Under the pieces are notes generated by a model. That model was not told the DNA's origin and searched no databases. It saw nothing but the letters and a program-made list of their open reading frames with translations. The translations under genes and the position numbers were made by a program. 64,000 nucleotides of DNA from Larus michahellis (Eukaryota; Chordata; Aves; Charadriiformes; Laridae). The DNA lies in contig NC_133897.1 of NCBI RefSeq assembly GCF_964199755.1, positions 116,135,579 through 116,199,578 on the forward strand, written 5' to 3'. Positions 25,551-36,974 of the stretch are shown one piece after another (within the stretch, counting starts at the first letter, position 1; each line of letters begins with the position of its first letter).

Positions 25551-25877
25551 ATAGAATCATTGAATTGTCTAGGTTGGAAGGGACCTTTAAGATCATCGAG
25601 TCCAACAATTAACCTAACACTGTGAAGCCCACCACTAAACCATGTCCCTAAGCACCATGTCTACCTGTCTTTTAAATACCTCCAGGGATGGTGAGTCAAC
25701 CACTTCTCTGGGCAGCCTGTTCCAATGCTTGACAACCCTTTCAGTGAAGAAATTTTTCCTGATATCCATCCTAAACCTCTCCTGGTCCCAACTTGAGGCA
25801 ATTTCTTCTTGTCCTGTTGTCTGTTACTTGGGAGAAGAGACCGACCCCCACCCTGCTACAACCTCCTTTTCACAGCA
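25551..25877 (-). repeat. CR1 LINE, 0.33 kb 3' fragment
   Basis: Antisense CR1 tail, beginning with the inverted octamer end (ATAGAATCAT) and carrying the ORF2 terminus on the minus strand (NRLPREVV-type block near 25720-25690). It belongs to the subfamily of the 14.5 and 23.2 kb copies (GGTTGGAAGGGACCTTTAAG wording, 'gtccaacaattaacctaaca'). Confidence 0.9.
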
Positions 25878-25929
25878 GTAGTCCGCTACCTTCCCTACTG
25901 TCCTTACAAAGCCTGGGACAGAGACACTC

Positions 25930-26265
25930 CATCCACACGGCGGCATCGCGGCGGCACCTGCTCCCTGGGCTCGGAGTCCATCCTCCGGGCAGCTCCCTTC
26001 CGCCCCCACTGCCAGAACCCCCCACCGCGGCCCTGCTGCCGCCTGCTTTCAGGCTCCGGGGAGGCTGCGGATGATCCGCTCACCTTGATTTGGAATTCCG
26101 ACCTTGAGCTGGGCGCGTTTGTGTCACTGCGAGGCGCCCGGAGCACCGCGGGCCGGTCCCGTACCGGCGGCCGCCAGCGAGGGGAGCTCCTGGTCCGGGC
26201 AGGAACCGAGAGGCGGGGGAGGCCCGGCACCGCCGCGGGAGGGAGGGAGCTGGGGGGGACGCTGG
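25930..26265. promoter_or_regulatory. Compact CpG island with minus-strand splice donor
   Basis: About 335 bp of very CpG-dense sequence (roughly 40 or more CpGs by eye) between two CR1 insertions. On the minus strand it contains a near-perfect splice donor, AATCAAG|GTGAGCGG, with the exon end at 26084. No comparably good donor is seen on the plus strand. It may be an alternative first exon of MYL12A, the start of a non-coding RNA, or an orphan island. No coding potential was recognised. Confidence 0.55.
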
Positions 26266-26285
26266 AAAATGACATTAAATCCATT

Positions 26286-26757
26286 TGTTGGAGCGAGTCC
26301 AGCGGAGGGCCACAAAGATGATCGGAGGGCTGGAGCACCTCTGCTATGAGGACAGGCTGAGGGAGTTGGGGCTGTTCAGCCTGGAGAAGAGAAGGCTCCG
26401 GGGAGACCTTAGAGCAGCCTTCCAGTACCTAAAGGGGGCCTTCAGGAAAGATGGGGAGGGACTCCTTATCAGGGAGTGGAGTGATAGGACGAGGGGTAAC
26501 GGTTATAAACTGAAAGAGGGCAGATTTAGATTGGATTTAAGGAAGAAATTCTTGACTGTGAGGGTGGTGAGGCACTGGAACAGGTTGCCCAGAGAAGTTC
26601 TGGATGCCCCATCCCTGGAAGTGTTCAAGGCCAGGCTGGATGGGGCTTTGAGCAGCCTGGTCTAGTGGGAGGTGTCCCTGCCCATGGCAGGGGGCTTGGA
26701 ACTAGGTGACCTTTAAGGTCCCTCCCAACTCCAACCATTCTATGATTCTATGATTCT
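26286..26757 (+). repeat. CR1 LINE, 0.47 kb 3' fragment
   Basis: Sense copy with a 126-residue open frame (26285-26665): [35 protein letters not shown]-type block and [20 protein letters not shown], then the 3' UTR and three ATTCTATG octamers. Low divergence from the copies at 31.4 and 43.5 kb. Confidence 0.94.
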
Positions 26758-29700
26758 AAATCCTTCTGTGGCCTGGAAAAGGAAGGGGAAAGACCCTATG
26801 AGTACAGCAGACTCCAGGGTGACACTTGGGGTGCTTCTGAGTTCCTCAAATGCCTGTAGACAGCGTCTGCCCGTCTCTACCAAGAGAAATTGTGGAACGT
26901 TTTACGAAGTGGGGGTCTGCCTTGCTATCGTAGCCCCTCTTTGCTCTGCTTCACCGCTGTTAATTGCTTTTTCCCAGTCAGCAGAAACTTACAGAAGTGT
27001 CTCCAAGCTCTGGTTGCTTCAAATGCTTTGCTGTGAGCTCTGTTTATTGCAGCTGTTAAAGTTCTGTGAGACCTGACATTAACAGTTTCCCCTGGGATGA
27101 AACCCTGAGCAGCCTCTTGGGGTTTGGTGCAGCCTGGGAATCAGGGTGTTCATTTTACGAAAAGCTCAAATATTTTTTTTCTGGGATGGGAAAGCATTTT
27201 GGTTTAGGGTGTTGCAAATCATAGAAATGCAATAACAGGTACAACATCATAGTAATCAACACCACTGATGGTAAACATGTTTTCTGCTTGTGTAACAAAA
27301 TCTGTCTCTTTGTTTTCAGCAGAGATTCCTGTGTGAGCGTGATGAGCCAGAGCTGACCTGCCACTCAAACGAGGTTTGCAAATCTTCCTCTGAATCCGGA
27401 TTGAATTTAGAACAGGCCAGAAGGAAACTATGACTAAATCTAGGTTGAATAAAACATCCGCATGCTTGGAAAGTATGTGAAAACAAATATTCTAGAGTAG
27501 GCCAAGAGCTGGAAAAAATGAGATTTGGGGTGATTTTCATTCAAACCTGAAAGCCAATGAAGAACTCATAGTTTATGAACCCTTTTCATTGAGAATTGAT
27601 GAAATGAGCACACGGGCAGCAGTGAAGAAACAAACAAACAAACAAATTACAATGAAAAATGGGCAAATGGAGGCCGCAAATTAAACCCAGCTTTGCAAAG
27701 CTCTAGGCACACCTTCTTTCTCTGGCCATGCTTCCCAGTGCAAGTCTACCTGAATACCCCACAGAAACAGGTTAATTTTGATGTTAGGATTAAGAACCCT
27801 GTTCCCTCCCTTGTGTAGCACAGGAAAAGTAACGAGGGCTTAACAAGGGCTGTGAAAAACTGATGTAAGACATAAACGCTTTTAAAATCAAATATTTTGA
27901 AAGTTTCCTGTTTGTAAGCCTATCCCATGGAACATTATCTGGATGTTCTGCCTGCGCTCAGAACTCCACTGGCTCCCTGTGTCCAGCTGTGGAAGGAAAT
28001 ACTATTTTTTCCATTGATGAGCTGGAAAGGTGTCTCAAAAGCCCTTGTTTAGGGAGATGGCTTTTGTGCTTTTTAAAAGGAAATCTCACTTTAAAAAACA
28101 AAGTATTAAGTCTCTGGCCATTTTACGCATGAAAGCAGCCTTGAGACCAGAAACCAGACGATAAGGTGAAATGGCATGTGTAACTTGACTCAACTTCTCC
28201 AACTGAAAGCAGGGATAAGGGAAAGCATAAGCATTTTCCAAACGCTCCACACAAAACTGTAATCTGACCCGTGGCTCTGGAGTGATAACAGTGAAAAGGA
28301 GCCGATTGCAAATGGTAGGGGGCATAAATAAAAAACTGTTTTGCAGTCCCTGTTGATATTCACATTTTAGAGGCAGTCTTCTTTGAGTGTCTCACTGCAG
28401 AATAGCTGCTGAGAGACCATGCTCCCCCAAGACTGCAGCCCAAAAAGTATTCCCTGGGGCAGCTGACAGATGTAATAAAATGTTTTTTTTCCCTTTTCCG
28501 CCTCTTGTACTGATTTCAAGGAAGAGAAAAGGACAAGCGCCTGCTTTTCCCCCTGGGAGTTTTGAAGCCCTTCTGCAGCCCTTTTCCCACCAGGGAACCA
28601 CCCACATGGGACTCTGGGTTCCCTGCTGCAAGTTGGGGGTCCCACTGCTCCCGCACCCCCCTTGGCTAGGGCAGGCAGCGCAGGCACCGGACCAGACGCT
28701 GCTCACTCGTGCGTTGCCGTCAGGAAGATTTGTTCTCCTCTTCATTAGCAACCCGGCAGCTCAAAAAAAAAAAAAAATAAAAAAAAAATTAATTGCTCCA
28801 CCAGGAATTTCTGGAGCTCCTCAGCAGCTGTTATTAACCCTCTAGCAGTCATTACACAGCTGCGCTTGGTCGTGAGCCCCTGCTGGCATGAGCAGAGGGA
28901 AGGGACGTATTCCCTCTGTATTTACTCTGCCAGCTGGTGTAGCTCTCCCTAGAGAGCTATAAGGAAAGAGTAAAATTTTAGGCAGATGCAGGAGGGTAAG
29001 CAGAAAAGCAGCCCCGCGTCAGGAAGCCACTAATAACTTTTGCAGAGCTGTTCGGAGCAGCACGCACCCTTCCACTCCGAAACCCCAAACACGGGACTTT
29101 TTTTGGTTGATGGGAAATGTAAAGTACCGTGGTAGGCTTACTACGTTAACATTTTATATTTGTTTCTGTAGGCAAAATGAGAGAAATTTGATATTGGCTG
29201 AAAAATCTTCATTGTCTATTTTATTTTAATGACACTTTCAGGCCTGCGGAAGTAATGGTAAATAAATGTATTAGACATTTCAAGGTGTCTCTGAATGGCT
29301 AGATGAAAACTGTGTCTTCATCATATGTAAATAAATACAAGAAAATACTGGAAAAAAACTTAAAGAATAATATGTTTCTGGTCCCAAAATATTGCTGTTT
29401 CCCCCCATGGCAATGGATTAATTGCAAAGATTTTTCCAAAAATCCCATTGGAATCTGAAACTTGCAGGAAGTTCAGCCTCTGCAAGTTAAGTAACCTAAA
29501 ACTTTAATTCATAAAACCACAAAATGTGAAAATAGGCTTGAACTATTCAGTTTGATCTCTCCCTTGTAGCTAACTTTAATTTTCTTTGGCCTTTGGCCAG
29601 ACCTAAAGTGATGTTTAAATAAATCTTTTTTTGCAAGAGCAAATACAGTAACTGTGGCTAAACTTCAAAGAACTGCCAGGAGGTGATAAATGGTCAACAG

Positions 29701-31356
29701 ATGGGCTCAAATTTGGACCATCTCATAGAAAATCAGTCACATCCAGTGGACAAATGCTTCCCCTCTGTTTTTGCACGTGACTATAAACAGTAAACCAAGA
29801 TACGCCCCATATTTTCTGCTGCGCACATTTAGTCCTTGGGTTGGTATCAGCTTTATTGCACAGTGAATCATATGAACTCCAGACTCCGCACTCTTCTGAC
29901 TTTATCTAATAACTTTGAGTGTTGTGGGTCTGTGTCACTGTTCTAATTATTCCTACAAGGATTGCACTGTTATCTGTAAGAGTGTTTCTAATTAATCCAA
30001 AGACTTTATGTATATAGAGATAATAATTCTAGAGGCTATCTTCCTTCCACTGTTTTCCTCACAATAGATATAAAGATTAGGAATCATATCCGTTGGGGTT
30101 AGCAGTGTAATGGGCCATGCGGAGTGGCATCTCTTGCGATAAAGGGATTGTGTTGCAATTATATTAGCAGGCATTTTAGGATCATGTAGAGTGCGTGCCT
30201 ATCCGTAAAGAGTACAGCCCTCTGCGTGTAGTTCCCTGAATGACTCATCTAGCCTGTTTTAATGCACAGGGGATGAATGCTGAAGGAACTATTATTATAA
30301 GAAGTTCAAAACCAGAAAGTACCTGGGCAAAAGAGATTTTTCCACCCCATCGCCAGCTCGCTACCAGAAACGATGAGATCAAGTATTAAGGGCATATGCA
30401 GATAAAGATTTTTATAATACACATATCAACAATTCAGGGACTCACAGAACAACAAAAGTCAGGATGCTGGTATCTCTCAGCTTCTTGAGCTGGAGATAGC
30501 TAACATTAATCACAAAAGAAGTGTATGTAAGGACACCAGAATGAGAGCCATTCTGTGACATGAAAGCAGAATGATTCGTGCCAGGTCCCAGGCAGGTTTC
30601 AAATGGCTGCCAAGCTGCCCGTGGAGCACATTTAGTAGGTGAGCAGGAGAAATCCAAGGAAAGCAAAGAGATCACCAGCCTTCCAGTTGTTGCAGAGAAT
30701 TAGGTTGCAACATCTTCCTTGGCTGGCGAAGTTAATACTGGCACCAAGTAGGGGTGGACCTGCTCTACTGAAGAAGCTCTAAGAGAAACCGTTTTCAGAG
30801 TAAGACGTAGCTATGCAGCAGCAAAGTGGTTGTGAGTGAAAAGCTTTAAATACCAAATAGTTTGCAAATGCACTTTGGAAATGGATCTCCATTTAATTGT
30901 GCTGCAGGGAAAGGACAGAAAAAAAAAGAAAGAAAATGTTACAAAGCCACCTATATGGCAGGATTTTAATGTTTGCAAATTTGACTGGAGGTTGAAATAC
31001 ACTTCCAGCACAATATTCTCTGCTCGGTCTTGCACATATTTCACTCTTACGTCATATCTCCTTGTTGCCTTCTACCTCCATGGGCAGGCTGAAAAGACAG
31101 AGATCACAGTGTAGAAAAGGCAGGGAGAGGACAATCCCCGTGTGCCTGGACCCTACTGGAGCTGTTCTCTGAGACTGTATTCAGATTTGGCAGCCCTACA
31201 CCTGCCTGCTCAAGTTGTGATCCCGTTGAATGAATATTTAGTTCCTCATGAACTCTAAGTCTACCGTTATAAAAAGCTGGCTGTTAATTAGATGTCTATG
31301 CAGCTCACCCAGTGAGTGCTGTTCACACACTCCCCGAATACGACATCTTGAATAGT
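26758..31356. other. Intergenic region, no gene seen
   Basis: 4.6 kb without CR1. An A-rich tract (A-run with one T) lies at 28762-28789. The remaining sequence is AT-rich and shows no exon supported by splice sites and protein similarity. Confidence 0.45.
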
Positions 31357-31696
31357 CACAGAATCACAGAATGGTTCAGGTTGGAAGGGACCTTAAAGAT
31401 CACCTAGTTCCAACCCCCCTGCCATGGGCAGGGACACCTCCCACTAGACCAGGCTGCTCCAAGCCCCATCCAGCCTGGCCTTGAACACTTCCAGGGATGG
31501 GGCATCCGCAGTTTCCCTGGGCAACCTGTTCCAGTGTCTCAGCACCCTCACAGTAATGAATTTCTTCCTTAAATCCAATCTAAATCTGCCCTCTTTCAGT
31601 TTATAACCGTTACCCCTCGTCCTATCACTCCACTCCCTGATAAAGAGTCCCTCCCCATCTTTCCCGTAGGCCCCCTTCAGGTACTGGAAGGCTGCT
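31357..31696 (-). repeat. CR1 LINE, 0.34 kb 3' fragment
   Basis: Antisense copy: tail CACAGAATCACAGAATGG, CCATGGGCAGGG hairpin, then the ORF2 terminus (minus-strand [19 protein letters not shown] block). It stops abruptly at 31696 within the AFQYLKG block. Same subfamily as 26.3 and 43.5 kb. Confidence 0.93.
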
Positions 31697-33284
31697 AACG
31701 TATAGTCTTTCTTCCTTGAAGTATTTTGGGATTTTTAAGACGTGTCTTTCCCAGATAATTGCTTCTTCTAGGTAAAATTACTTGAATTCCCAAATCAATT
31801 TGACATTACAAACTTGTTTTAAGAACTTGTGCTGAGAAGGGACCGAAATTATAGAGCTTTCTGAATTATACAGTTGGCTTCTGTTTGCTCATTACTTCAA
31901 AGTTATTTTCAGTGAAATAATATTATGCTTGTATCTGACACTTGGAAGGAAAAACTAAAAAACAAATAAGGCATTGCTGTGTTTGCTAGAGACTCTGAAT
32001 ATCAATATTGCTTTCAGCAGTTTTCACTGATCTATGCAAATATCCGTGTGGTTGATTGGCTAGTCTGAGCTTACATTTGGAATACTGATCTATTAGTTAT
32101 ACACATAATTTAGAGATGCTGTGCTCTGAAAATTAATGTTATTCAGCAATTTTAGCGAGCAGATTCAAATGTTAAAATGCCTACCCTTGCCACAGCTCTG
32201 TGTTCTCACAGCTTGCAATATCTGTACGGCTCAGTGCTTTCAGCTTTAAATAAGGTACATACAGGCTGCTTGTCTCTGACACTGATGACTGTTATCAGTG
32301 GCTTTCCCTTGCCATTGTCCAGCGTGAAGGAGTTAATCTTCCTTCATATGGGTCATTAAACTCCTGAAATCACTTCAACTTCTGTGGATTGGTATACAGC
32401 TCTATCAGAACCTTTCTTCTCAGGTCCACATCCTTTATCTGGACATGCAGCTGAAGACCTAACCATGTTTTTGGACATCACACGCTTGCTAATATTAACT
32501 GTTTGTAGCTCTGTGAGCCCTCATGACAATCTAGCAGTGATGCAGCCCTAACCCTTCCTGGAGCTATGTCCAGAGATCATCCAGATGTCAACGTTTGCCT
32601 TCTTAGGAGACACTTCCCCTCTGGTGATAGCACCCAACTGACTGTAGGGAGACCTGTTCTCCTGAGAGGCTTTCACCAGCTGTGTCCCTTCAGATGCTCC
32701 CAGACCAATGGCTTGAGCTCTGCCACTGATTTTTCAGGGTAAAGCTTGGAAAGCATGAGATAGGGACATAGGATGGAGGATGGAAAATCGGACAAGTAGT
32801 TTGCTATGTAAAAATACCCTTGAGAACTTCTTTAGAGCCTGTCACTGTCAAAAGTCAGTCCTTGGGTTGAAGAAAAGCTGTGCATCTACAGGTAGACACT
32901 GGAGACTTGTGCAGTGTCGCTTTGCTTTGTGTCATTGATAATTTGCCATTGATAAATTGCTGGCTTCAGGGGTGACTTTGGTCCTAACAGATCTGAACCG
33001 GTAACAATAGTAGAATACAGAACTGTTTAAATTGCAGAATTTTTTAAAACAAATCTGTCATTAGAACCTCCAAATGGTCTGTTGTTGTTCTACAACAGTG
33101 CTGGCAATCTGTGTGCTGGAGGAGTTCAAACACCAGACTGTAGAGCCAGAAACATGTCACAGTTTTTAAAAAATGCACACAAAGAATCAAATTATGATTC
33201 TGGAGCGGAAACACTAAATTTGTGAGCATGTGTAGATGATGCTCATGTCTCTCAGCTCTTAGAATAGTCAAGGGCTAGGACAGG
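31697..33284. other. Intergenic stretch, nothing recognised
   Basis: AT-rich, with no repeat family, exon or promoter cluster recognised. Confidence 0.4.
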
Positions 33285-33459
33285 TGTCTCAAGGAGGTTG
33301 CGCAGTCTCCATCACTGGAGGTTTTCAAGACCCGTCTCAACAAAGCTGTGGACAATCTCCCAGCTGAATCTCCCAGCAGGCCCCGCTTTGGGATGGCGGT
33401 TCAACAAGAGACTTTCCAGATCTCTTCCAACCTGAATTATTTTGTGATTCTGTGATTCT
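33285..33459 (+). repeat. CR1 LINE tail of a more diverged subfamily
   Basis: Sense 3' end: 'gcagtctccatcactggagg', 'ttttcaagacccgtct', then a 3' UTR with an AGCAGG..CCCGCTTTGGG arrangement unlike the other copies. It ends CTTCCAACCTGAATTATT and TGTGATTCTGTGATTCT. More diverged, probably older. Confidence 0.85.
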
Positions 33460-36400
33460 CATTGTAGATCCAAATTGCCATTCACATGTGCTTTACTGTA
33501 TGCTGGTAGTAAACTAATTAATAGAGATTATTGGCTGGACTGGCATTATGATACCCTGAGATGGAAAAGAGGATGCAAATTTCTACGAACATAAGGTTAA
33601 TTAGAATTAATGTCCAATAGAGAGATCACAATAAAATGATGGGACACTTGTCCTCTCTCTAGCACCAGCAACCTTATCTTACAACAATATGTGACCGATT
33701 TCTGAAATCCTTCACTTACACATAGCCTTAATTTTTTCCAAGACCAGTAATGACTTTCTTGGCGATTGAATATTGTTTGAAGTGCATAAACGCAATCCAA
33801 CAAAACTAATAACCACTCTTTTATTTTGCTTCAGACATTCAAACCAATCACAGTAGCTTAAAAGGCTGATCTTACACTGCTGCACACAACTGAGACTCAT
33901 TAGAGAGAAGTGTGATTGTAAACCACAAATGAAGTAGAGCTAGATTTAGAAATTCTGCTGGTGGTGCATCGTTTTAAATAGTAATTCTCTATGTTGTAAG
34001 GAAAATTTAGAAAGCAGTGTTTTGTGCAGCAAAAGCAATACTAAGATTTTGTGAAGAGCAAAACCCTCATGGAAAAGAGAGGAAAAAGAGAAAAAAAGCA
34101 AAGGAACAACACAGAATAAGAAGACAAAAAGTTCTATAAAAGAGAAGAAATACAAACCAAAGTGTTCTGATTCTTATGGCATGGGTAGCGTGCAGCGGTG
34201 ATGGTTACAGACTGGGAAAATCTCCCAGATGCCTATGGTTAGGTAAAGGGAGCGGTACCAAATTACCAAGCTGGCCAGCAAAATAGGGGTGTTTTGTCAC
34301 AGACATTGGGTGAGGTTTTTTTCTCGGAAACCAGGAAAGAATGGAAATGTAATCACATTCTCAAGATTCATTTTTTATCTGTTGCCGAGAATGTTTTTGT
34401 CTCAGGCTATTAGCAATGCCTGACAGTCACTCATCTGTGAGAGCCTCCAGCAGGGTTTCCTCAGCTCATGTTTACTTAGTACTTCAGAAAAGCCAGTGGC
34501 TGCAAGAACAGGACCCACCGGTGTGGACAAAATCAGCTTTCCCTTTGCAAACCATTATGTTGCGGCTGGGTTTGCATTAAGATTCTACAGGAAATAATTT
34601 TCTTTGTCTCCTGGACTGATCTTTGATAGTTTTGAAGAAAGGACTATTTAACATAAAAATTATTTAGAATAAATTTACTTTGTATTTGCAGTCTTCCTGG
34701 GTGTTTTCCAATGTGGTAAGAGAATAATTCTTTATGGGCCAACATTCAGAATTTTTTTATTTAAAAATTCATAACACGGGTAAAAAAAACCTCAACCGTT
34801 CTTTCAAATGGGAAGGGGTCCAATTTAAAACATATGGGCAACTTCAGTTTAGCTGAGACAGCCGTGACAGGTACTACACAGAAAAGTTTTGACACAAGAA
34901 AATAAGAACTGATGAAAAATCCAGGCTCATAAGTGAAAGTTAAAAGAACTAATATTTAAAATACAAAGCAACTGGGAGATGTGAGATACACTATCTTAAA
35001 TCTAAAACGGTGATTCTTTTGACAGGACACAAGCATGTGGAAGATTTTTGACAAATAACTTCACGCAGGAAGCTTGAATCTTGCATCTCTCCAGCTCCCA
35101 CAGCTCTGCTGTGATTTATGCAAAGCAACAGTAATCATCGTCAGAGTCAGGAAAAAAAAAAGAGCTAGAGAATGTTTCCCCTTATCGATTTGCATATTCT
35201 GAATAAATTTGTATTACATATGCCTGTCAAATTTACAAGCATATATAAAATCTTCGTACAGTTTCCACACAGAGATTGAGCAGTGACAAAGTGTGGAAGA
35301 GATTCAAAGTAGCTGGTGTGAAACAGTACAAAGATTTTTTACCAGGAAGGTTGTTAGCCTAATTGGATAATGATTTGTTTCCAACATCCATTTAAAATGA
35401 CTGGAGCACTAAACGAAAAATACTGTAGATGAGAAGCTGAGTACGCAGAACGGGCCATGCTGTACACTCAGCGGTGCTACAGCCTGTGCTTTGCACAACA
35501 AAAATGGCCCATATGTCGCATGTTTCTGCCATATAACATCATATCTCAGCCTTTTAAGGCCTTATTCAAGGTCTTAGAAACTGAGCTCCTGGGATACCAT
35601 TTACTTTTTTGACAGCGTGTAGAGTGGTAAATTTCTAGATATATTTCTAAAACCAAATAAGCCATGCCAAATATCATGGTTTAATGTTTTGTCTCAAATC
35701 CTGATGGGCAACATCAGCATGCAGGAAGGGTGTTTCGAAGTGAAAATCTGTAGGTGAAAAGTAAACAAGAGTAGGGGTTTTAAGAAAAGCACAGGAAGAG
35801 GAGCGAGGGAGCAGGTGATCAGCGTGCGTCCGCATCCAAGTGATGTGCTGTGTGCTGCGTACTGGGAGAAGTGGTAGAAAGTACAAACGCGTAATGAGAC
35901 ACGGGGACGGCGCTCAGGCTGCGTAAGCACAGCCTTGACTTAATAGCACTCTTATGGGCTAGGTAAGTAATTTTCTTTTTTGTTGTTTTCATTAGGAGGC
36001 AGGGCTTTTTCATTATGCGCAGTTGTGATATGCCTCATCGTATAACGTCGTCTGGGTTTTAACAGAGCCCTCATGACCTCAAGCTCTTGAGACGAAAAAA
36101 TAATTAATGTTATTTCCATACAGCCATCATCTAGAGATATATCTGAGAGAACTTTAAGCTAGCTAGTTCAGGGCTGACTGAAAAACTCACCCCAAACTGA
36201 TTAGCTCAGTAAATAGCAGGTGAAAAGGTCCTGTGCTGAGCTTTGCGTTGCCAGAGCCGCACCATCACTGACGTGGGATTTAGCTAGTTAAATCTATGTT
36301 TTAAATCTATAGACTCTGTGATAGGTGTTGTCAGGAAAAAAAGATGTTGTGCTTTTTAAGCCAGCTGCTTGTGTAGGCAGAGGAGGATAGTTTAAACGCT

Positions 36401-36742
36401 GAAACTCACCCCCTGCTTGACCCTCCCCTGCCCTGTAAGTGGCTTTTGGTACCTCCTCTTAGTTCCCCCACCTGCAGCCACAGAGATTTCTTTCTCTGGC
36501 AGCGAACCTGCGGTCCCTTTTCCTCGGGAGCCACAGCAGACAGTGGGGTCTGGGCACTTCTGTGGCCCACACGGTGTACATCTCCCACTCAGCATTGCTG
36601 CAGCTTACAGGGCGGGAATACCGAGAAGAGGTGTAAATGGCGCATCTAGAAGTAATTATTTTGTCACTGCTGGCATACACAGTATTTTGGAGGGCCACTT
36701 CTGAAACATCGTGTGGCTAAGTGACTTGGAGGAGATGGGTTT
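33460..36742. other. Intergenic region, no gene seen
   Basis: 3.3 kb of AT-rich sequence with a purine-rich patch at 34065-34135. No repeat family or exon recognised. Confidence 0.4.
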
Positions 36743-36974
36743 CACAGAATCATAGAATCAGAGAATGATGGGGTTGGAAGGGACCTCTGGAGATCATCTA
36801 GTCCAACCCCCCTGCCAGAGCAGGGTCACCTGGAGCAGGTTGCACAGGAATGTGTCCAGGCGGGTTTTGAATGTCCCCAGAGACGGAGACTCCACCACCT
36901 CTCTGGGCAGCCTGTTCCAGTGCTCTGCCACCCTCAAAGTAAAGAAGTTCCTCCTCATGTTTAGATGGAACGTC
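36743..36974 (-). repeat. CR1 LINE, 0.23 kb 3' fragment
   Basis: Antisense tail with several octamer units (CACAGAATCATAGAATCAGAGAATGA), the 'ccctgccagagcagggtcac' hairpin of the PSDRTRG subfamily and the ORF2 terminus. It ends within the [10 protein letters not shown] block. Confidence 0.92.
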
